Notes: generated by a model from the sequence alone, not told the origin. Positions 54,116 to 62,866 are shown, numbered from the stretch's first letter. The stretch: DNA of 64,000 nucleotides from Acidimicrobiales bacterium (GCA_030747595.1 JASLKK010000004.1:124001-188000), one strand, 5' to 3'. Made by a program: numbers and translations.

Positions 54116-54413
54116 GTGTTCTCCGGCCCGCGGTTCTTGGGGCCTGCCTCAGAAAGGCTTCTGATGGGATCGCCCGGCACTGATCGGCGGAGCGGGTGGT
54201 TCACCTCGACCGGGGAACCATCTCCCGTCAGCGAACCCACCGAGGTTTATCCATCGGCGTACCAACAGACTACTGGGCCAGCGGCCAGTTCCCCGGGCGG
54301 GTGACTAGAGGCACCCTTGCCGTTTCCAGTTGGTCGTAGGTGCTGGGTTCGGTCATCTAGAGTCCGGCGACCGCTGGAGTCCCAGTAGATCCCTCCTCAG
54401 GAGCAGTAGGCCG
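54116..54413. other. Divergent intergenic region, 298 bp
   Basis: No gene is seen. The region lies between the divergent helicase and EamA transporter genes. It holds a hairpin TGGTTC/GAACCA at 54197-54220 (12-nt loop), which on the minus strand lies in the helicase leader about 80 bp before its start. Long structured leaders are common for DEAD-box helicase genes that respond to cold; no specific RNA family is recognised here. Confidence 0.45.
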
Positions 54414-55382
54414 ATGGCGCCCACACTGAATCGGTTCCAGGGTTCGGTCGCCGTACTGCTCTGTGGAGTGGCATTCAGCTTCGGGCCGCTCACCCTTCGG
54501 GCTCTCCATGAGGCCGACGAGTGGCAGTACCTCACCTACCGGAGCTTCTTCGCAGCAGCGGTGTCTCTCGTGATCATCGTGGCGGCAGGTCGTAGCCCGG
54601 TCCGTGCGGTCATGGACGCCGGCGTTCGACAGGTGCTCGCCGGGTTCCTGTTTGCCGCGATGTTCACTCTCTTCGTTGTGGCGCTCAGCCGGGTCTCAGC
54701 GGCTTTCGTGTTGCTGATGCAGTCGACGAGCCCGTTCTACGCGGCGATCCTCGGCCGGGTGTTCCTCGGTGAGCCGGTCAGCCGGGACACGTTGTGGGCC
54801 ATAGCGGTTGCTGGAATCGGTGTCGTAGTGATGGTGGGCGGAAACGTAGGTGTAGGCGACCCGGTGGGGATCCTCCTTTCGGTTCTTCTGCCTGTGGCTC
54901 TCGGCGGTTACGCGGTTCTGATCCGGAGTGCCCCGGCGCGTGACCCCGGGGTGCCGACCCTCATCGGTGGCACGACAGCTGCTGTGGTGGCCGGGCTGGT
55001 GGCGGCCTCGGGCCCCGGTGTGGGTGTTCCGGCATTCGACCTCTGGATGGCCTTCATTGCCGGGGGCCTGATGATCGGGGTCTTCACCCCGATCTGGAAC
55101 TACGTCCACCGGTTCGTGCCGCCTGCCGACGTCAGTCTGCTCCTCATCTCCGAGGTCGTGATGGCCCCGTTGTGGGTCTGGATCTGGCAAGAGGAAGAGC
55201 CGACGGCTGAGACATTGGTAGGTGGGGCAATTGCCTTGGGGGCCGTCCTGTGGTTGACCATCCGGGCGGCACGGTCTGGTCGGCATGAGTTGCCGGATCG
55301 CATGGGCCGGGTGCGGGGACTGCATGTCGGCGCCGTGCCGGGATTTCGGCGCTACCGGGAGCTCGACGACGAGAGCGTCTGA
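54414..55382 (+). CDS. EamA/DMT superfamily transporter (1)
   Basis: A 322-residue membrane protein with ten hydrophobic segments in two EamA repeats (about 10-145 and 160-290). LLMQSTSPFYAAILGRVFLGEPVS in the first and LLLISEVVMAPLWVWIWQEEEPT in the second repeat are typical of drug/metabolite exporters. ATG 54414 is chosen because the upstream extension is not hydrophobic. The C-terminal tail (about 292-322) is charged and cytosolic. Substrate is unknown. Confidence 0.88.
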   Translation: MAPTLNRFQGSVAVLLCGVAFSFGPLTLRALHEADEWQYLTYRSFFAAAVSLVIIVAAGRSPVRAVMDAGVRQVLAGFLFAAMFTLFVVALSRVSAAFVLLMQSTSPFYAAILGRVFLGEPVSRDTLWAIAVAGIGVVVMVGGNVGVGDPVGILLSVLLPVALGGYAVLIRSAPARDPGVPTLIGGTTAAVVAGLVAASGPGVGVPAFDLWMAFIAGGLMIGVFTPIWNYVHRFVPPADVSLLLISEVVMAPLWVWIWQEEEPTAETLVGGAIALGAVLWLTIRAARSGRHELPDRMGRVRGLHVGAVPGFRRYRELDDESV

Positions 55383-55400
55383 TCCGGGCCCGGACGCGAA

Positions 55401-55426
55401 AGAACCCGCCCCGTGGGACGGGCTCT
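55401..55426. terminator. Hairpin between convergent EamA and cold-shock genes
   Basis: AGAACCCG (55401-55408) pairs with CGGGCTCT (55419-55426) with one mismatch, 19 bp past the EamA stop. A second small perfect stem, CCCC-GAA-GGGG, follows at 55438-55448. Placed between two convergent genes, they probably end transcription from both sides. Confidence 0.5.
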
Positions 55427-55512
55427 CTGCCACCTCACCCCGAAGGGGAAGCGTGCAGCGGGTTGGGCTGTGGCCTCAGGCTAACGCCAGGGCCCAGCGC
55501 ACCAGTTCGGAC

Positions 55513-55713
55513 TCAGACCTTGCGGACGTTCAGAGCCTCGGGGCCCTTGCGGCCGGGGCCGACCTCGAATTCGACGGCCTGACCCTCGTCGAGGCTGCGG
55601 TAGCCCTCGCCCTCGATGTTGGAGTAGTGAACGAAGACATCTTCTTCACCGGACACGGAGAGGAACCCGTAGCCCTTTTCTGCATTGAAAAACTTCACGG
55701 TGCCGTTCGGCAT
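55513..55713 (-). CDS. cspA: Cold-shock protein (CspA family)
   Basis: A 66-residue OB-fold RNA chaperone. RNP1 reads GYGFLSV and RNP2 VFVHYSNI; the N-terminus [17 protein letters not shown] is standard. ATG 55713 is preferred over an upstream in-frame ATG because it matches the usual length. A roughly 130-bp upstream region reaching the cupin gene could hold the long 5' leader usual for these genes. It is near the DEAD-box helicase, another cold-linked RNA protein. Confidence 0.96.
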   Translation of the reverse strand: MPNGTVKFFNAEKGYGFLSVSGEEDVFVHYSNIEGEGYRSLDEGQAVEFEVGPGRKGPEALNVRKV

Positions 55714-55844
55714 ATTCAGGTATCGCTTTCTTTTGAACAAGACCGGGTCGGTTGTCGAACCGGCAGGGGTAAGCGTACGAGTTCCGATATCTAACCGGGC
55801 GTTTACTGACCACAGGAAATTTGGTTGAGTTTTCCGTGTCTTGC

Positions 55845-56198
55845 CTAGGCCTCGCCGACGCCCCGCTGCCCCACGAAGTAGCCGACGCCGTAGTCCTCGG
55901 TCGAGAAGGTGATTGTGCTGCCTGGAGGGAAGTAGAAGAGGTCGCCCTTGGTGGCCGTCACCGACTGGCCGGTGTCGTCGGCAATGGTGATCTCACCATC
56001 GACGATCAACTTCATCTCGTGGTACGTGTACGTGTAGGTCATCGACTGGCCTGCCTCAAGGCGATAGCACCCGGCGGTGATCGGCTTGTCGGGGTCCTCG
56101 GAGACGGCGAAGTCGTCGAGGAATGCGTTGGCGTCGAACTCGTCCATCGCCGGGAGTTCGCGTCCCTTGATGGATCCCTTGAACTGCATCGCTGCCAT
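55845..56198 (-). CDS. Cupin domain protein (EutQ-like)
   Basis: A 117-residue small cupin. Motif 1 appears as [21 protein letters not shown] and motif 2 as [17 protein letters not shown], with one clear His in the first motif. The sequence looks most like the cupin domain of EutQ-type proteins, which act on small carbonyl or acyl phosphate compounds in ethanolamine pathways, but no eut gene is nearby. It follows the aldo/keto reductase gene after 83 bp on the same strand. Function unproven. Confidence 0.8.
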   Translation of the reverse strand: MAAMQFKGSIKGRELPAMDEFDANAFLDDFAVSEDPDKPITAGCYRLEAGQSMTYTYTYHEMKLIVDGEITIADDTGQSVTATKGDLFYFPPGSTITFSTEDYGVGYFVGQRGVGEA

Positions 56199-56281
56199 GG
56201 ATCGTTGCTCGTTTCATTTGATGGGGTAAGACGAACGGAGATTCTGTCACGTATCGGGGGACGGTCTGCCAGACGAGTTGC

Positions 56282-57154
56282 TCAACCCCAGGCCGATACT
56301 GCGTGGTCCACCAAGGGGAAGATGAAGGCCTCATCGGTCGACAGGAGGGCGGTCCATTCGGTGGCGTCGAGGGGCTCGAGTCGTTCTGCGGCAGCGATCG
56401 CCAGTCGGGCGGTGGTCTTGTCGCTGGGCGTGCAGAAGGCGTCGACGCTCGGCGTCGAGAGCGCGAAGCGGACCCCGTCCTCAATCCCCTTGGGGGTTCG
56501 TTGCGGTTCGTACCAGGTGCGTAAATCCGGCGTTCGGTCTCCCCAAGGTCGCCAGGCCACGGCTTTGATGGCCATGACGCCCACGTCCCGGTTGATGCAC
56601 TCAGCCAGCAGCGCCTCGACGTCGGCCCGGTAGTCGGCGTCGGCCATGACCCGCGGGTAGACGGGGAACATCACCGTGTCGAGGTCGTAGCGGCGGACCG
56701 CCTCGAGGTGAGCCCGCGGGGCGCTGAGGTCGTGACCGGTGACGCCGACGAAACGGGTCAGGCCCTGATCTCGTGCTTCGAGAATGACCTCGAACGCCTC
56801 GGCCCGCTGGTCGAGGACCTCCAGGGAGGTCACGCCGTGGGCCTGGTAGAGGTCGAGATAGTCGACCTGCAGTCGGTCGAGGGTGCGTCGCAGACGGGTG
56901 CGGGCCCAGTCGCGCTCGGTCTCGGCTGTCTTGCCGGCCACGAACAGGCGGTCCCGAAGCGCTGGGATATGAGGGCCGACAGCCCGTTCAGCGAGCCCGT
57001 ATCCGGGGGCGATGTCGAGGTGGTTGATCCCGGCGTCGATCGCCTCGTGGAGGAACACGGCAGACTCATCGGAAGTGTCGGCGGCGAAGGCCGCACCGCC
57101 CAGGATGGCGATGCTGCTTTGATGGTCGGTCCGACCGAGGCGACGGGTCTGCAT
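56282..57154 (-). CDS. Aldo/keto reductase
   Basis: A 290-residue NADPH-dependent TIM-barrel reductase. The N-terminus is RRLGRTDHQSSIAILGGAAF; the catalytic tetrad can be placed at LDIAPGYGLAER (Asp, Tyr), FVAGKTAE (Lys) and YLDLYQAHGV (His). The cofactor segment near the C-terminus (GIEDGVRFALSTPSVDAFCTPSD) resembles the group that includes L-glyceraldehyde/oxidoreductase-like proteins. Divergent from the VOC gene across 62 bp. Confidence 0.88.
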   Translation of the reverse strand: MQTRRLGRTDHQSSIAILGGAAFAADTSDESAVFLHEAIDAGINHLDIAPGYGLAERAVGPHIPALRDRLFVAGKTAETERDWARTRLRRTLDRLQVDYLDLYQAHGVTSLEVLDQRAEAFEVILEARDQGLTRFVGVTGHDLSAPRAHLEAVRRYDLDTVMFPVYPRVMADADYRADVEALLAECINRDVGVMAIKAVAWRPWGDRTPDLRTWYEPQRTPKGIEDGVRFALSTPSVDAFCTPSDKTTARLAIAAAERLEPLDATEWTALLSTDEAFIFPLVDHAVSAWG

Positions 57155-57216
57155 TCGACCGACCGTAGCAACGACGATTAGGTCGGCTGGCCGGTCGCTG
57201 GGTTACCTTCGTAGCC

Positions 57217-57912
57217 GTGACTCTTCGACTACGGCAGGTAGCTCTGGTGGCCCACGACCTCGATCTCGTGGAGCGTGATCTGATCGCCCATCTGGGCCTG
57301 GAACCGTGCGTCCATGATCTCGGGGTATCGCAGTTCGGCCTCCGAAACGTGCTGTTCCCGGTGGGGGAGTGCCTCCTGGAGGTCGTCTCCCCGACGGCGA
57401 CCGGAACGACCGCCGGTCGACAGTTGGAACGCCGTGATGGGGATGGTGGCTACATGGTCCTCATCCAGACCGATGACCTGGCCGGAGATCGCCGTCGACT
57501 CGCCGATCTCGGTATTCGTATCGTCCTGGACGCGAAGATGCCGGGCATCGAAGGAGTGCATATCCATCCCAAAGACGTCGGTGGTGCCATCCTCTCGATC
57601 GACGAGACCGAGGACTGGGCAGACTGGCCGTGGGCCGGACCGGCTTGGAGCGACCACGTACGGACTGGCGTGGTCTCGGATCTCGTCGCCGTCGAGGTCC
57701 AGGCTGACGACCCGGCGGCCATGGCTGAACGTTGGGCAGACGCCTTGGGGGTGTCTCGCTCGGGCAACGCAGTGTCGCTTGACGAGGGCGAGATCCGTTT
57801 CGTGGAGCCGGCCGATGGTCGTGGAGAGGGCGTCTCCGGTCTCGAGTTTCGTTCCAAGCGGTCGGCCGATCTGATAGTCGGCGGAGTCCGGATGGCGCTT
57901 CGGCCTGCCTGA
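57217..57912 (+). CDS. VOC (glyoxalase/dioxygenase-like) family protein
   Basis: A 231-residue protein with a VOC beta-alpha-beta fold (LRLRQVALVAHDLDLVERDLIAHLGLEP; later GYMVLIQTDDLAGDRRRLADLGIRIV; VHIHPKDVGGAILSID) and a second, weaker repeat (about 140-231). The metal-binding His/Glu pattern is only partly visible, so the reaction is uncertain. Start GTG 57217. It lies 48 bp upstream of the selenoprotein gene on the same strand and is probably co-transcribed with it. Confidence 0.82.
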   Translation: MTLRLRQVALVAHDLDLVERDLIAHLGLEPCVHDLGVSQFGLRNVLFPVGECLLEVVSPTATGTTAGRQLERRDGDGGYMVLIQTDDLAGDRRRLADLGIRIVLDAKMPGIEGVHIHPKDVGGAILSIDETEDWADWPWAGPAWSDHVRTGVVSDLVAVEVQADDPAAMAERWADALGVSRSGNAVSLDEGEIRFVEPADGRGEGVSGLEFRSKRSADLIVGGVRMALRPA

Positions 57913-57960
57913 ATCCTGTTGGGTGCCCACTCGCAGGCCCCGGGCTGGAAGAATCAGTCC

Positions 57961-59019
57961 GTGCCGACGTACACGACCGAGTTGCCAATTCGTGACGAAT
58001 TGGATGCTGCGCATGGGGAGGCCATGGACGAATGGTCCAGTGCGGGAACGTGGTGGACCGGAGCGCAACGACTCGCCATGGTTGCCGAAGTACGCCGGGC
58101 CCGAGACGCCGACACTCTCGCCCCGTGGGAGTCGCCGTCAGCGGTCGATGGGCTGATTCCGGATGGCCATCCGCTGCCCGACGCTGTGGTCGACCTGGTG
58201 TGGCGGCTCACCAACCACCCAGGAACCCTGACCCCCGAGTGGCATGCCTCAATCCTCGGCCGAGGTGTGGAGGCACTGGCCTACGTCGAGGTGGTGTCGA
58301 TCGTGGCCCAGGTGAACTGCGTCGACCGGTTTGCCGACGCTCTGGAACTGGATCGTGTACCGGTACCGGAGGCGCAGCCCGGAGAACCCGACGGGCAGGT
58401 GCCCGCCGACGCCGAGGTACGCCTGCACTGGGTGCCGACAGTCGACATAGGAGGACCGAACGTCTGGCTGGCGCTCAGCGGCGTACCTTCGGAACTGGAG
58501 GCCAGGTCACGGCTCTCGACGCCTCACTACCTGGAGGGTCGGGCGGTATTCGGCGATGTGGTCTCGGATCGGTTCTCGCTGCAGCGGGTCCAGATGGAAT
58601 TGGTCGCCGCCCGCACGTCGAAACTGAACGAATGCTTCTACTGAACGACCAGTCACGCGTTGTTGCTCGGTCTGAGCGGCCTCCACCAGGACAATGAGGT
58701 GACCCTTGAAGCCATCGGCGGCTCGGGGAACGGTGATGGTGGAGTTCGACACGGCGATCTGCTCGTCCGATTGACCGAAGCCATGTGGGAAGGAGAGCCG
58801 GGGCCCCTGGCAGCGGTACGCGAGGAACTCTTGGCGGTCGCCGGAGCCGACGTTCTGGTCGATGCCGTGGCGGTGAGCGCCAACTTCCACATGATGACTC
58901 GGGTCGCTGACGGCACAGGTACGCCGTTGGACCCCGACACCGATGCTGCCTCTGTGGATTTCCGCAACGAGATCGAGGTGAACGACCTCGTGTCACGACG
59001 CCATGTCCTGGCGTCGTGA
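57961..59019 (+). CDS. AhpD/CMD-like peroxidase-related selenoprotein (in-frame TGA = Sec)
   Basis: One 352-residue protein read through a TGA at codon 228 (58642-58644). Before the TGA the sequence ends LVAARTSKLNECFY; after it, in the same frame, TTSHALLL begins 124 further codons to the TGA at 59017-59019. The joined motif E224-C-F-Y-U228-T-T-S-H232 has the CxxCxxxH layout of AhpD/carboxymuconolactone-decarboxylase-fold peroxidases, with selenocysteine for the second Cys. I recall this family from actinobacteria as alkylhydroperoxidase-related (seleno)proteins. The start is GTG 57961 (MPTYTTELPIRDELDAAHG). The helical region WWTGAQRLAMVAEVRRA also fits the family. A SECIS-like hairpin follows the TGA. 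It probably reduces peroxides. Confidence 0.88.
58663..58679 (+). promoter_or_regulatory. Candidate bacterial SECIS hairpin
   Basis: TTGCTC (58663-58668) pairs with GAGCGG (58674-58679), the two outer pairs being T-G wobbles, around the loop GGTCT. The loop begins 25 nt after the TGA, within the distance usual for SelB-recognised elements, and its first bases are G, as bacterial SECIS loops require. The stem is short, so this is a prediction. Confidence 0.55.
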
Positions 59020-59038
59020 TCGGTTGAGGTGCCGTAGG

Positions 59039-59905
59039 TCAGGCGTCTAGTGCCTGTCGGATCCGGGCGATGTGGTTGGGTCCGATCTCACAACATCCGC
59101 CAACCACATCTACGCCCATCTCCACCCACGAGAGCACCATCGCGGTGTAAGGATCGGCACCCATGTCGGTCCGGGCGGAGGGAAGGGGGCTTCCATCACG
59201 GCCCCGCCAGCCCAGCGGCATGTCGCAAAACGCGTTGGCGTAGACACCCAACGGCCGATCGGTGGCGTCACGAAGTACCGGAAGGGCCTCGGTTATCTGT
59301 TCAGGTGGACAACAGTTCAGAAGGTAGAGGTCAGCCTGGATCTCGCTACAGGCCCGGTCGAAGGATGTGCCATCCAGCAGGTGGGGGCCGGTCCCGCCTT
59401 GAAGGGTGAACGAGGTCCACACCTCTTTCCCACTGATTCGTGCGGCATCGGTGGCGGCTCGAGCCTCGTGGAGGGCACCCATGGTCTCACAGAGGAAGAT
59501 GTCGACGTGTTCGTTGAGCTGGTCGACCATGACGGTGTACTCACCCAGTAGTTCCTCGTAGGTGGCCTCCGGTGTGGGGTTGTAGCTGTGGCGGAGTGGC
59601 GGCAGTGAACCGGCGACTCGGACGGAACGTTCCGATGTATCGGCGGCTTCCCGGGCAAGGCGGCCGGCGGCCCGGCACAGCTCATCAGACCGTCCACCCA
59701 GACCATGAGGCTCCAGCCTGTTGGCGAACGTCGAGTAACTGTTGGTAGTCAGTACGTCACAGCCCGCAGCTACATAATCGGCGTGTACGCCTCGAACAAG
59801 ATCCGGATCCTCGATCATTGCCCAGGCTGACCAGAACTCGGCTGAGCGGGGTGACCCACGCCGAATCAACTCCTGGCCCATACCCCCGTCCAGCAGCGTC
59901 GTCAT
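59039..59905 (-). CDS. Homocysteine S-methyltransferase family protein (2)
   Basis: A 288-residue zinc methyltransferase resembling MmuM/BHMT-type enzymes. N-terminal LLDGGMGQELIRRG; zinc cysteines in LLNCCPPEQI and VVGGCCEIGPNHI. It may use S-methylmethionine, betaine or a related donor to methylate homocysteine or selenohomocysteine. ATG 59905 has GGAGGA about 6 nt upstream, so it is preferred over an earlier in-frame start at 59944. Convergent with the selenoprotein gene across 19 bp. Confidence 0.87.
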   Translation of the reverse strand: MTTLLDGGMGQELIRRGSPRSAEFWSAWAMIEDPDLVRGVHADYVAAGCDVLTTNSYSTFANRLEPHGLGGRSDELCRAAGRLAREAADTSERSVRVAGSLPPLRHSYNPTPEATYEELLGEYTVMVDQLNEHVDIFLCETMGALHEARAATDAARISGKEVWTSFTLQGGTGPHLLDGTSFDRACSEIQADLYLLNCCPPEQITEALPVLRDATDRPLGVYANAFCDMPLGWRGRDGSPLPSARTDMGADPYTAMVLSWVEMGVDVVGGCCEIGPNHIARIRQALDA

Positions 59906-60020
59906 CGGGTCCTCCGGGAGGCGGTGTGTCTGATCGAGAAACACTAGGTGCCTGTGGACAAGGGGCCTATTGTCCAGCGATGTTCAGCCCGGTGATGTCG
60001 AGCATGGAGAGGGTCTTCTG

Positions 60021-60845
60021 ATGGGCGCTCTGCTCGGTGCTCTCAGCGCCATGTCGGTCGGGTGCTCTGAGATGTTCGGTCGGAAGGGCTCGCTCGCTGC
60101 CGGGGTGCTAGCCGTTGGTGTGGTCTCTCAGGGTGTTGCGGCGGTGACAGCACTGGTGTTCGCGCTGGCCCTCTCCGGCGAGTTCCTGTGGCCCGACCTC
60201 GCCCGCGGCGCACTGTCGGGGGTGGGGTTCGGCGTGGGGATGGTCACCTACCTCGGGGGCGTGATTCGTAGCTCCTCTACGGTGGTCTCCCCGTTGGTGG
60301 CCACCATGACCGTGGTGCTGCCGTTCAGCGTCGCGGTATCCGGCGGCGAGGAGGCGTCGATTCTGGCCTTCACCGGCGTCGGGGTGGCAATACTCGGTCT
60401 GGTGTTCATCACCGTGGGCGGCCGTGCAACGGTAGGGGTTCGACAGGGGTTTCTGTGGGGAATGACGTCGGGCCTCGGCTACGGGCTTGGACTCTCAGTG
60501 CTGATCGACACGTCATCAGCCAGTGGCCCGTGGCCGGCCGCCGCCCAGCGACTGGTGGCCTGCATCCTTACAGTCCTGCTGGCCGTCGCACTCCGCCAAT
60601 CGGTGCTGCCGTCGAAAGGGGTCCGGTGGCCTCCGCTGGCCTCAGGAACGTTCGGAGGCATTGCTTCTGCGTTGTACGTCCTAGGTGTCCAGGCTGACGC
60701 CCTTCCCGCCGCGGTGACCGGTGCGATGTTCCCGGCGGTGAGCGTGGCCGTTGGCCGTGTGGTGTTTGGTGATGTCGTCAAACCCCCACAACTGCTGGGC
60801 CTGGGTCTGGTCTTGGCCGGGGTGTCAGGTGTAGTAGCCGGATGA
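60021..60845 (+). CDS. EamA/DMT superfamily transporter (2)
   Basis: A 274-residue membrane protein with about ten hydrophobic helices in two repeats. Short loops, conserved SSSTVVSPLVATMTVVLP in the first half and ALPAAVTGAMFPAVSVAVGRVVF in the second fit the EamA fold. ATG 60021 follows GGAGAGGG about 10 nt upstream; an in-frame start at 59970 would add a polar leader. It lies 28 bp before the crotonase gene on the same strand. Confidence 0.85.
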   Translation: MGALLGALSAMSVGCSEMFGRKGSLAAGVLAVGVVSQGVAAVTALVFALALSGEFLWPDLARGALSGVGFGVGMVTYLGGVIRSSSTVVSPLVATMTVVLPFSVAVSGGEEASILAFTGVGVAILGLVFITVGGRATVGVRQGFLWGMTSGLGYGLGLSVLIDTSSASGPWPAAAQRLVACILTVLLAVALRQSVLPSKGVRWPPLASGTFGGIASALYVLGVQADALPAAVTGAMFPAVSVAVGRVVFGDVVKPPQLLGLGLVLAGVSGVVAG

Positions 60846-60873
60846 TTCAGCGGACTGCGCGAGGCTGTGCAGC

Positions 60874-61806
60874 ATGAGTGACTTTGAGACTGACGGGCAC
60901 ACTGGCGGCTCAGAAACCGGCGGAGCGCCGGTCCTGTACGAAGAACGAGATGACCTGGCGATCATCACGTTGAACCGCCCGGATAAGAAAAACGCGTTGA
61001 CCGATGCGGTGATCGAGGGCATCGCCGACGGGATTGATGCGGCGACGAAATCCCCTGACGTGGTAGCCGTGGTGCTTCGGGGCTCGGGCGGCACTCTGAC
61101 CGCTGGCTACGACCTGACGGCCGGGACGGGAGTGGGTACGTCGTCGGGAGACGAGGAGGGATGGTCCACGCCCTACGGGGCGAAGGGCCCCGAACCACGG
61201 CAAGGCGCCTGGGATCCGGTCCGCGACTACCAGTTCATGAATAACAACGTCCGGCGGTTCATGAAGGTATGGGAGTGCCCGAAGCCTGTAATCGGAGAGA
61301 TCCGGGGTTGGGCGATCGGTGGCGCCACTGACCTCATCCTGTGCGCCGACTTGTTGTACATGGCATCCGACGCCCACATCGGGTACGCCCCCAGCCGGAT
61401 TTTCGGCACTCCGACCACCATGCTCTGGGTGTACCGACTTGGCCTCGAACATGCCAAGCAGTTCCTTCTGACCGGTCGGGCCATCGACGCCGAGACGGCC
61501 CATCGAATTGGTCTGGTGTCTCAGGTCTATGGGCCCGACGAACTCTCGGCGGAGGCTGAGGCCGAGGCCCGGCGATTCCGTCACATTCCGGCCAATCAGT
61601 TGGCGCTGAACAAACTGCTCGTCAATCAGGCCTACGAGAACATGGGGCTTCGAACCTCCCAGATGCTGGGCACGTTCTTCGACGGGGTGACCCGTCACAC
61701 CGAGGAGGCCTACCGGTGGGCCGAATCATTCGACGACAAGGGCTTTCGCGAGGTCATCAGGGAACGCGACGCACCGTGGAAGGACTACGGCGAGAGCCCC
61801 CAATGA
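60874..61806 (+). CDS. Enoyl-CoA hydratase/isomerase (crotonase) family protein
   Basis: A 310-residue crotonase-fold protein. The oxyanion-hole segments are LRGSGGTLTAGYDLTAG and GEIRGWAIGGATDLILCADLLY. The two glutamates of canonical enoyl-CoA hydratase are not obvious (the region after ASDAHIGYAPSRIFG has no Glu at the usual place), so it may be an isomerase, hydrolase or a hydratase subtype with a different acid/base. The ATG at 60874 starts the gene. Likely co-transcribed with the EamA transporter upstream. Confidence 0.87.
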   Translation: MSDFETDGHTGGSETGGAPVLYEERDDLAIITLNRPDKKNALTDAVIEGIADGIDAATKSPDVVAVVLRGSGGTLTAGYDLTAGTGVGTSSGDEEGWSTPYGAKGPEPRQGAWDPVRDYQFMNNNVRRFMKVWECPKPVIGEIRGWAIGGATDLILCADLLYMASDAHIGYAPSRIFGTPTTMLWVYRLGLEHAKQFLLTGRAIDAETAHRIGLVSQVYGPDELSAEAEAEARRFRHIPANQLALNKLLVNQAYENMGLRTSQMLGTFFDGVTRHTEEAYRWAESFDDKGFREVIRERDAPWKDYGESPQ

Positions 61807-61877
61807 GCGGAGTCAGATGGATCCGAAATGGGCCGCCAACACGGCCGGGTGCAACGATTCCCTAGGCTGAAGTCACT

Positions 61878-61950
61878 GGCGGATGGCTGAGGAGCCGCCG
61901 CTGGACACGGTCTTCCCACCGTGCGATCGGCCCCCACTTCGGTGGGGGTC
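61878..61950. terminator. Three consecutive hairpins between convergent genes
   Basis: Stem 1 is GGCGG/CCGCC (61878-61882, 61895-61899). Stem 2 is CACGGT/ACCGTG (61906-61911, 61918-61923). Stem 3 is a 9-bp GC stem closed by a TTCG tetraloop (61929-61937, 61942-61950). The array lies in the 250-bp gap between the crotonase and the DUF6159 gene. Stem 3 alone would serve as a terminator; the ordered set could be a small structured RNA. No gene is otherwise seen in the gap. Confidence 0.55.
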
Positions 61951-62056
61951 GTCTCGCGTCCCGGATAAGCCAAGTAGGGCTCCGTGTGCCAAGTCCATCA
62001 GCTGTGTGGCTACCACGCCTATTTCGAAAGCTGTCGTGTGAGGCGTGTTGTAATCG

Positions 62057-62866
62057 TCAGCGAGTGGCAAACGCCTCGGTCAGGCCTGCGCCCTGGAAGC
62101 CGTCCGGAATCGAACCGGTCGTGGCGTAGAGGTAGAGCGCGGTCTGGAAAACAGCTCCGAGAGCGATCAGCACGACGACGACCAACGCCACCCAGGGCAC
62201 GGCGATTACCAGACCGACGGGGCCGGCCAGGAACACCACGAGGATCGCCGGGATCATGGCAGCCAGTCCCAAGAGGCCGAACCCGATCTGGGAAGCGAGG
62301 TTCTCTCCCCACGTGCGCTTGAGTAGCGACGCTGAGGCCTTAAGGCCACTGACCGCACGGTGATCATCGACCACGATGGCTGGGATGACGAGGAACGATG
62401 CTGCCTCCCAGGCCATACCGATCATGCTGACGGCGAACTGACCGAGTCGACCCGAGCGTTCCTTGAGTGCTGAGAGGACGAGGCCCACAGTGGCCGTGAG
62501 GAGCGCCCACGGCAGCAGGCCGCCGAGATGGGAGAAGGCCCGACTCAGCGCCGACTTCACGGTGGGGTCGCCACCCGAGAGCCGTTCGTGGGCTCCGGCC
62601 ACCAGGGCGCCCTTGAAGAACACTCCGACCACGCTGAGGATCAGGGCGCTAGCGATACCGGCGAACACCAGCACCGGGTCGACCTGCCCTTCCTCTGACG
62701 AGAGGCCAGAGAGATCAGTCGCGGCGAGAGTCGGAAGCCAGAGCACGAGGAGCGCCCCGACGGACACCAGGAAGGAGAGCACCGGGAGTACGAGCAGCTC
62801 CCGATCCTTCCGTAGTACCTGCCACGACACCTTGGCCAACGTGATCGTTCTCGAGATGCGTCCCAT
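62057..62866 (-). CDS. DUF6159-like multi-pass membrane protein
   Basis: A 269-residue membrane protein with about six hydrophobic segments (about 24-48, 68-92, 115-140, 150-172, 190-215, 218-245). The charged N-terminus RTITLAKVSWQVLRKDRELLVLPVLSFL, the FKGALVAGAHERLSGGDPTVKSAL segment and VIPAIVVDDHRAVSGLKASASLLKRTWGENL match the DUF6159 pattern as I recall it. No enzymatic residues are visible. Function is unknown. The ATG is at 62866. Confidence 0.78.
   Translation of the reverse strand: MGRISRTITLAKVSWQVLRKDRELLVLPVLSFLVSVGALLVLWLPTLAATDLSGLSSEEGQVDPVLVFAGIASALILSVVGVFFKGALVAGAHERLSGGDPTVKSALSRAFSHLGGLLPWALLTATVGLVLSALKERSGRLGQFAVSMIGMAWEAASFLVIPAIVVDDHRAVSGLKASASLLKRTWGENLASQIGFGLLGLAAMIPAILVVFLAGPVGLVIAVPWVALVVVVLIALGAVFQTALYLYATTGSIPDGFQGAGLTEAFATR

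Noticed and set aside
57919-58644. Selenoprotein gene read as a complete 227-241 residue protein
   Set aside because: It would lack the catalytic CxxC-type motif, and the frame continues coherently past the TGA.
58660-59019. Independent 119-residue gene starting at TTG 58660
   Set aside because: It is in the same frame as the upstream gene, has no ribosome site, and begins in the middle of the redox-motif helix.
61807-62056. tRNA-Sec (selC) gene in the gap near the selenoprotein
   Set aside because: No TCA anticodon arm or T arm could be fitted; the stems form separate simple hairpins.
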